Below, piece by piece: positions 14,522 through 19,720 of a stretch of DNA of 22,329 bases (the stretch's first letter is position 1; the number at the start of each line of letters is the position of its first letter). A program made the translations under genes and the position numbers. A model generated the notes under the pieces. It saw only the letters and a list, made by a program, of their open reading frames with translations, did not search any database and was not told the origin of the DNA. Source of the DNA: Clostridia bacterium (GTDB lineage Bacteria > Bacillota > Clostridia > Christensenellales > Borkfalkiaceae); NCBI GenBank assembly GCA_017503885.1, contig JAFVSF010000026.1:1-22329 (forward strand), given 5' to 3'.

Positions 14522-14534
14522 GGTAGAATTACCC
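14521..14534 (+). promoter_or_regulatory. Small stem-loop at the 5' end of the gap mRNA
   Basis: GGGTA-GAAT-TACCC can form a 5-bp hairpin within a few bases of the predicted transcription start. Such 5' stems can protect an mRNA from decay. No larger conserved leader or riboswitch is visible in 14510-14582. Confidence 0.4.
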
Positions 14535-14582
14535 AAAATAATAATTAATTAGTAAATAATATTTTTCGGAGGTCATATAATT

Positions 14583-15605
14583 ATGGCAAATGTAAAAGTT
14601 GCAATCAACGGTTTCGGAAGAATCGGTCGTCTTGCATTCAGACAAATGTTCGGTGCAGAAGGTTATGAAGTAGTTGCTATCAACGACTTAACTAGCCCTT
14701 CAATGCTTGCTCACCTTCTTAAGTACGACTCTGCTCAAGGCAGATACGCACTTGCTAACACCGTTTCTGCAAACGATGAAGAAGGTACTATTACCGTAAA
14801 CGGCAAGACTATCAAAATCTACGCTGAAAAGGATGCTGTAAACTGTCCTTGGGGCGCTCTTGACGTAGACGTAGTTTTAGAATGTACTGGTTTCTACTGC
14901 TCAAAGGCTAAATCTGAAGCTCATATCACTGCTGGTGCAAAGAAAGTTGTTATTTCTGCTCCTGCTGGTAACGACCTTAAGACTATCGTATACAGCGTAA
15001 ACGAAGGTACTCTTACTGCTGAAGATACTATCATTTCTGCAGCTTCTTGTACTACTAACTGTCTTGCTCCTATGGCAAACACTCTTAATAAACTTGCTGA
15101 AGTTAAGAGCGGTATCATGACTACCGTTCACGCTTACACTGGCGACCAAATGGTTCTTGACGGCCCACACAGAAAGGGTGACCTTAGAAGAGCTAGAGCA
15201 GCTGCTGCAAACATCGTTCCTAACTCTACTGGTGCTGCAAAGGCTATCGGTCTTGTTATTCCAGAACTTAACGGCAAACTTATCGGTTCTGCTCAAAGAG
15301 TTCCAGTTCCAACTGGTTCAACTACTATTTTAGTTGCAGTTGTTAAGGGTAAAGTTACTAAAGATGATATCAACGCTGCTATGAAGGCTGCTGCAAACGA
15401 TTCATTCGGTTACACCGAAGAACAACTCGTTTCTTCTGATATTATCGGTATTACTTACGGCTCACTTTTCGATGCTACTCAAACTATGGCTACTTACATC
15501 GCTGAAACCGATGAAACTCAAGTTCAAGTAGTTGCTTGGTACGACAACGAAAACTCTTACACTAGCCAAATGGTAAGAACTATTAAGTATTTTGCTCAAA
15601 TCTAA
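14583..15605 (+). CDS. gap: Glyceraldehyde-3-phosphate dehydrogenase, type I
   Basis: GAPDH converts glyceraldehyde 3-phosphate, NAD+ and phosphate to 1,3-bisphosphoglycerate in glycolysis. The 340 residues are complete: NAD-binding GFGRIG at 11-16 in the Rossmann domain, Asp35 after the second strand (pointing to NAD rather than NADP), catalytic Cys156 in SCTTN, general base His183 in TTVHAYTGDQ, and the phosphate-binding VPNSTGAAKAIG and RVPVPTGS segments. CGGAGGT at 14567-14573 precedes the ATG. Codon use differs from neighbours: GCT, ACT, GGT, AAC, GAC and CTT dominate, the sign of a very highly expressed gene. It is a single-gene unit with a consensus promoter and a strong terminator. 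The next glycolytic gene (pgk) does not follow. Confidence 0.98.
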   Translation: MANVKVAINGFGRIGRLAFRQMFGAEGYEVVAINDLTSPSMLAHLLKYDSAQGRYALANTVSANDEEGTITVNGKTIKIYAEKDAVNCPWGALDVDVVLECTGFYCSKAKSEAHITAGAKKVVISAPAGNDLKTIVYSVNEGTLTAEDTIISAASCTTNCLAPMANTLNKLAEVKSGIMTTVHAYTGDQMVLDGPHRKGDLRRARAAAANIVPNSTGAAKAIGLVIPELNGKLIGSAQRVPVPTGSTTILVAVVKGKVTKDDINAAMKAAANDSFGYTEEQLVSSDIIGITYGSLFDATQTMATYIAETDETQVQVVAWYDNENSYTSQMVRTIKYFAQI

Positions 15606-15620
15606 CTTTTGAGACTCAAA

Positions 15621-15647
15621 GCCACGGTTTCCACCGTGGCTTTTTTT
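15621..15647 (+). terminator. Intrinsic terminator of gap
   Basis: An 8-bp GC-rich stem GCCACGGT/ACCGTGGC (15621-15628 and 15633-15640), loop TTCC, is followed by seven T. The repeat unit begins immediately in the T tract. Confidence 0.95.
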
Positions 15648-15813
15648 ATAGCCGTCGCAATACTGCGTTTACTGTTTCGCCCTCAAAACCTTGGTGACCA
15701 ACAAGGTCTACCAAGTCTTTTTGTGCTCACGAGCCTTGTCTTGCTCGGCTCTAAAGTCTCAAAAACTGCTTGGCAAGAGTAATGTTAAACAAGGGTGCAA
15801 CGTCACGTTGCCT
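15646..15813 (+). repeat. Modular repeat, copy 4 (complete unit downstream of gap)
   Basis: The 44-nt 5' block (15646-15689; TATAGCCGTCGCAATACTGC, then TTTACTGTTTCGC) leads to the hairpin at 15690-15715. Outer arms are CTTGGT/ACCAAG, a third sequence that still pairs fully; the inner GACC/GGTC, AACAA loop and bulged T are conserved. The 3' block (CACGAGCCTTGTC; CTTGGCAAGAGTAATG) follows, with a perfect GCAACG-TCA-CGTTGC hairpin at 15797-15811. A further stem GACTTG/CAAGTC lies at 15814-15830. The unit sits between two intrinsic terminators. Order and spacing match the copies at 3857 and 4047. Confidence 0.75.
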
Positions 15814-15848
15814 GACTTGTTAAACAAGTCTAATTTTTGAGAAATAAA

Positions 15849-15876
15849 GCCGACGGCAATAGCCGTCGGCTTTTTT
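15849..15876. terminator. Second intrinsic terminator beyond the gap repeat, shared with the XRE gene
   Basis: A perfect 9-bp stem GCCGACGGC/GCCGTCGGC (15849-15857 and 15862-15870), loop AATA, has six T on the plus side and TTTATTT on the minus side. It can end plus-strand read-through from gap and the repeat, and also the minus-strand XRE transcript whose stop codon is 33 bases away. Confidence 0.88.
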
Positions 15877-15881
15877 ACTTT

Positions 15882-15918
15882 ATAGCCATCGCAATACCAC
15901 GTTTACTGTTTCGCCCCG
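15882..15918 (+). repeat. 5' block only of the modular repeat, running into the XRE gene
   Basis: TATAGCCATCGCAATACCAC followed by GTTTACTGTTTCGCCCC matches 15648-15682 with few changes. It again begins a few bases after a terminator T tract. No hairpin follows; the sequence passes directly into the 3' end of the minus-strand XRE gene at 15903. Confidence 0.65.
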
Positions 15919-16121
15919 TTGTTTATAAACAATTCGTGTACTTGTATTTTCAATAGTCTTGCTATCTTAAAAAGTGTAATAAGGTCAACCTCTAAACTAC
16001 CTTTATAAATAAGGTTAAACTCAGTAGGCGAAATGTTGCATTTTTTACAAAACTCGGTTTCCGTTAAAGCGTTTTTCTCCATATAAGTGGTTATAAGTGC
16101 TAAATTCACATCATTTTTCAT
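15903..16121 (-). CDS. Small XRE-type helix-turn-helix protein
   Basis: The 72 residues are almost entirely one lambda-repressor-like HTH domain (about 8-65): LALITTYMEKNALTETEFCK, then NISPTEFNLIYKGS as the turn and recognition helix, and TLFKIARLLKIQVHELF as the closing helices. There is no effector domain, so it is a DNA-binding adaptor or autoregulator with unknown targets. AGGAG at the right distance supports the ATG at 16121. The last residues (GAKQ) and the stop codon come from the repeat block at 15882-15918, and a perfect 14-bp palindrome TTGTTTATAAACAA (15919-15932) lies just before them. It lies downstream of addA, but a terminator separates the two. Confidence 0.8.
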   Translation of the reverse strand: MKNDVNLALITTYMEKNALTETEFCKKCNISPTEFNLIYKGSLEVDLITLFKIARLLKIQVHELFINNGAKQ

Positions 16122-16153
16122 AAATTTTCTCCTAAAATATAGTCTTTAATAAT

Positions 16154-16182
16154 AGTATATACTTTTTTTTATGATTTGTCTT
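16154..16182 (-). promoter_or_regulatory. Promoter of the XRE gene with palindrome over the -10 box
   Basis: On the minus strand AAGACA (16177-16182), 17 bases, TATACT (16154-16159). The -10 lies in a perfect 10-bp palindrome AGTATATACT (16154-16163), a natural place for an XRE protein to bind and repress itself. The -35 is weak. Confidence 0.5.
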
Positions 16183-16244
16183 AGACTACTGCTATTAGCC
16201 GTAGGAGAATTTTATAAAAGACCAAGTTAACAATGAAGTTAAAC

Positions 16245-16277
16245 AAAAAGACCAACGAAGATTTCGTTAGTCTTTTT
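16245..16277 (-). terminator. Intrinsic terminator of addB-addA
   Basis: AAAAAGAC (16245-16252) and AACGAA (16254-16259) pair with TTCGTT (16263-16268) and GTCTTTTT (16270-16277) around one mismatch. On the minus strand the stem ends in a T run. It lies 39 bases after the addA stop. The plus strand also has a T run, so it may work both ways. Confidence 0.8.
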
Positions 16278-16298
16278 ATATTATAAGGGTGTTAATGT

Positions 16299-16310
16299 GG
16301 TGCAACGTCA
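16299..16310 (+). repeat. Fragment of the repeat's second hairpin next to the addA stop
   Basis: GGTGCAACGTCA is identical to 15794-15805 in copy 4, and TAATG and GTTAA in the bases before it also echo that copy. The second hairpin arm is absent. It lies five bases from the end of addA. Confidence 0.35.
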
Positions 16311-16315
16311 AAAGG

Positions 16316-19300
16316 TTACATTTCTACAAGTTCGCCGGTTATAAGGCTTAAAATATAAGTCTTTTCAACTGCTAAATTAAGGCATTTTTCAATCGCCTTT
16401 TTATAAAGAGAAAGTTGCATAGAGTAGTCTTTTTTAAGCTGTTCGGCACTATGGGCACTCGTTTTATAATCAACCAAAATAACCTTGCCGTCTTTTACGG
16501 CAATAAGGTCGATAATACCTTGTACAAGAATTTCTGCATCGGAGTTTTCTCCGTATAGTTCACGTGCAGTAAAGGTTGTTAAAAACGGTTGTTCACGGTA
16601 GAGTTTGTAGCCTTTTAACTTATCCCAAATAGGAAGTGCGACAATTTTATCAAGTAGACAAACGTCAAGAATTTCTATATCTTCTTTGTGCATTTTTCCG
16701 TCATTAAGTAGGCTTATAAGTTGTTTATTAACATTTTTATCTTCAAAATCGCACAATTCCAAGAACTTATGATAAGCCGTGCCTTTTGCTAAAAGGTCTT
16801 CTTCGTTTACAAAATGAGGTTTACGGCGTTTAACTAAATTTTCTTCATTTTGCATTTCACGATTTCTTGCGTTTATCGAGGTTACCGATGCTTTAAGAGG
16901 TAGGCCAAGGTCTAAACTAAACGGATATTCAAATGATAAATTCTCACAAATCAAATCGACTAGCGATTGTTTATCGGTAGTTAATTCAACCGTTTTTACC
17001 AGTTTATCTTCTCCAAAAGAAAGTTCACTTTGGGCGTAGCATTTAACAGGCATATCGCCAAGTGAGAGAAAATCAGTAAAACTATTGGTAGACAAATAAT
17101 CTCCCTCGCCACGATTTTCTTTAACCTCTTTAGTCGTAACTAAGTGAAGTCGTGCCTTTGCCCTAGTCATAGCAACGTAAAAAATTCTCGCCTCTTCGTT
17201 AGCCCTCTCCAAACTGGCAACACGTTTAAAGAAAGAGCGTGCCAAAGTAGAAGTACGCATTTTCGTTTGCTCGTCATAGTGGTATACTGCTAGGCCGTGT
17301 TTTTTTGAAAATAAGATTTCTTGCGTATCGTCCAAGGCGTTGAATTTTTTATGAAGACCAGGAATAATAACAATAGGATATTCTAGTCCTTTAGAACTGT
17401 GCATACTCATAACTTTCACTGCGTCAGTTCCTGCCACTTCAGACGTTGCGTTAAAGCTTTCGCTAGAGAGAATTTTATCCAAAAACTCGCTAGAGGAGAG
17501 TTCTTTTCCATTTCGCAAACTTTCTGCAATAAATCTTTCAACTCGGTTAAGTCTAGTTTTGCCAAGATTTCGCCCTGCAATCTCAAGGTCTAGACCGGTT
17601 TCTCTAATTATTTTAGAAAGAAGTTCGCCTGCACCTAAAAATTCAGATAAAATTCTTGTCTTGTCAAAATACTCTTTAAAGTAAACAAGTTTGTTTTTTA
17701 AGGTTTGGTCGTCGCCGTCTTTTTTGTACAACTCAAAGCATTCTAAAAAGGACGGTTTTTCTTTTTGTTTAATATTTTGTAAGCCAAAAGCCCTAATTTT
17801 AGCAAGTTCTTCATCAGTAACCTTGCCAACTGCACTTTTCAAAACAGAAACGAGAGGTGGGTCGTCGGCATAAAAATCGATAAGTTTTAAAATATCAGTT
17901 AAAAGTTTAATTTCGGGATATTCTAAAATATTGGCTTTACTTTCGGAAACTACAGGAACGCCCTCTCTTATAAGGTGGCGAATAATCTCGTCTGTATAAC
18001 CCGATGAATTTCTAGTAAGCACTGCGATATCGCCTAGTGCTACTTGTCTAGTAGTTTTGGTTTTTTCATCATAAAGAGATTTGTCAAGTTCTTCTAATAT
18101 TATTTTACAAACTAAAGCCCCCTCGTAAAAATCTTCGTCGTTTTCTTGGGAGGTAGCGTCCTTAACTAGATCATAAAGTCCCTCTATAGGCTTGTTATCT
18201 GCCTTTTCAGTCTCTATTACGTGCAAAATTGCCTCGCCATAGCCTGCCTCGTATAGCCCACCTCCTAGCATAGGATTTTTGCTATAATCTACGCCACCAT
18301 GCTCTTTTGTAATAACCGAAGAAAAGACTTTATTTACAGCAGAGAGAACTTTGTCTGAACTACGGAAATTTTTGTCAAGAGATATTGCCTCGCCTAAACT
18401 ATTATCATTTAAATAGTTATCGTATTTAGTTGCAAAAATATCTGGATTGCAACCTCTAAAAGCATAGATTGACTGTTTTACGTCGCCAACCATAAATAGA
18501 TTATCTCTAGAAATTAGTGTTAAAATCTCTTCTTGAACGCCATTTACGTCTTGATATTCATCGGCAAAAATATACTCGTATTTTTCCTTTACTTGCGACA
18601 AAACGTCGGGGTTATTTTTAAGAAGTGCAAGAGTTTTATGTTCGAGGTCGTTAAAGTCAAGAGCCCCTTCTTTTTCTTTCAACAAAGAGAAGTTTTCTGC
18701 GTAAAGTTTAACCGTATCCACTATTGCACTGACAGTTTCTTTTGTTTCAAGATAGCGTTTTAGGTCATTTTCTCTATCAATAGGCACGTTTTCGGCAATT
18801 TTATCATAAATTTTACCTAATCTTTTCTTGAAAGAAGAAACCTCTTCTTTTAATTCTAGAACAGTTGAGTCATCAGTTTTTTTCCTTGGCATCGGCAAAG
18901 ACGTGCAAGAACTAGCCACTAAAAGTGCTTGCAAAGAAGTTGCTTTCAAGCAGTATTTTGCCTTTGCCCACGCATCTTCTAAAACTGCAAGAAGGTCAAC
19001 TGCAAGTTTATCGCTTGCATAACCTAATATGTCTGCTTTTAAATTGTTATAGCAATTTTCTTCTGCTAAAAGTTGCTTTTTATAGGTTTCTAAAAGAAAA
19101 TTTTCATAAAACTCATAGTTTTGTAAAGATATTGCGTTTTTGCAAGAGTCTAAAAAACCAAAAGGATCGCTTTCACTAATGCTTTTTTTGTAAAGCCCTT
19201 TTATCTCTTCCTTTAAAAGAAAATCACTCCTATATTTTCTTAAAATTCTAGCAAGTTTTAAAAAGTTTTCATCCTCTTTTTCATATAGTTCGTTAAACGT

Positions 19301-19720
19301 TTGGTCTAAAGCGAGAGAAGACAGTTCACGTGCTTTAGCATCTTCTAAAATTGAAAAATCGGGGTCTACTCCAGCCGAGTAGAAATATGTTTTTAGTAGA
19401 TTTAAACAAAAACTGTGAATAGTAGAAATGTCTGCCGTAGGAATTTCGGCAAGCGTTTTTCTCATTCGTTCAACGTCTTTGCCCTCGTTAATTTTACCAA
19501 TTACAGCCTTTACGAGTTTTTGTTTCATTTCGCTCGCTGCAAGTTTAGTAAAAGTTACGGCTAAAACGTTAGAAACGTCAACATTTTCTTCAAGAATTAG
19601 CCTAATTATTCTCTCTATCATTACAAAGGTTTTGCCAGAACCGGCAGAAGCCGAAACCAGTACGTTTTTACCAAGCGAGGTAATGGCTTTTTCTTGTGAT
19701 TTAGTAATATTAGTTGCCAT
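16316..19720 (-). CDS. addA: AddA, helicase-nuclease subunit of AddAB
   Basis: AddA is the UvrD-like helicase and 3'-strand nuclease subunit of AddAB, which processes double-strand breaks for RecA. The 1134 residues (somewhat shorter than 1232 in B. subtilis) contain the Q-motif region SQEKAI, Walker A SASAGSGKT at about 23-31, motif II FADEYQDVN, motif III GDVKQSIYAFRG, the motif V region VMSMHSSKGLEYPIVIIPG and motif VI YVAMTRAKARL. The C-terminal RecB-like nuclease domain has VKDGKVILVDYKTS with catalytic Asp and Lys. The frame is open to 19750, but ATG 19720 with GGAGG at 19729-19733 matches the family start (MATNITKSQEKAI). It overlaps the end of addB by 11 bases, so the two are coupled. 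Confidence 0.97.
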   Translation of the reverse strand: MATNITKSQEKAITSLGKNVLVSASAGSGKTFVMIERIIRLILEENVDVSNVLAVTFTKLAASEMKQKLVKAVIGKINEGKDVERMRKTLAEIPTADISTIHSFCLNLLKTYFYSAGVDPDFSILEDAKARELSSLALDQTFNELYEKEDENFLKLARILRKYRSDFLLKEEIKGLYKKSISESDPFGFLDSCKNAISLQNYEFYENFLLETYKKQLLAEENCYNNLKADILGYASDKLAVDLLAVLEDAWAKAKYCLKATSLQALLVASSCTSLPMPRKKTDDSTVLELKEEVSSFKKRLGKIYDKIAENVPIDRENDLKRYLETKETVSAIVDTVKLYAENFSLLKEKEGALDFNDLEHKTLALLKNNPDVLSQVKEKYEYIFADEYQDVNGVQEEILTLISRDNLFMVGDVKQSIYAFRGCNPDIFATKYDNYLNDNSLGEAISLDKNFRSSDKVLSAVNKVFSSVITKEHGGVDYSKNPMLGGGLYEAGYGEAILHVIETEKADNKPIEGLYDLVKDATSQENDEDFYEGALVCKIILEELDKSLYDEKTKTTRQVALGDIAVLTRNSSGYTDEIIRHLIREGVPVVSESKANILEYPEIKLLTDILKLIDFYADDPPLVSVLKSAVGKVTDEELAKIRAFGLQNIKQKEKPSFLECFELYKKDGDDQTLKNKLVYFKEYFDKTRILSEFLGAGELLSKIIRETGLDLEIAGRNLGKTRLNRVERFIAESLRNGKELSSSEFLDKILSSESFNATSEVAGTDAVKVMSMHSSKGLEYPIVIIPGLHKKFNALDDTQEILFSKKHGLAVYHYDEQTKMRTSTLARSFFKRVASLERANEEARIFYVAMTRAKARLHLVTTKEVKENRGEGDYLSTNSFTDFLSLGDMPVKCYAQSELSFGEDKLVKTVELTTDKQSLVDLICENLSFEYPFSLDLGLPLKASVTSINARNREMQNEENLVKRRKPHFVNEEDLLAKGTAYHKFLELCDFEDKNVNKQLISLLNDGKMHKEDIEILDVCLLDKIVALPIWDKLKGYKLYREQPFLTTFTARELYGENSDAEILVQGIIDLIAVKDGKVILVDYKTSAHSAEQLKKDYSMQLSLYKKAIEKCLNLAVEKTYILSLITGELVEM

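Noticed and set aside
14510..14582. Possible riboswitch or T-box in the gap leader
   Set aside because: The leader is only about 65 nt, has one 5-bp stem and no conserved aptamer features.
14901..15296. A long open frame opposite gap
   Set aside because: It is the antisense shadow of a biased, highly expressed gene, with no start signals and no domain.
16233..16286. A 17-codon plus-strand frame beginning MKLNKKTNEDF
   Set aside because: There is no well-placed ribosome binding site, and most of it lies over the addA terminator hairpin.
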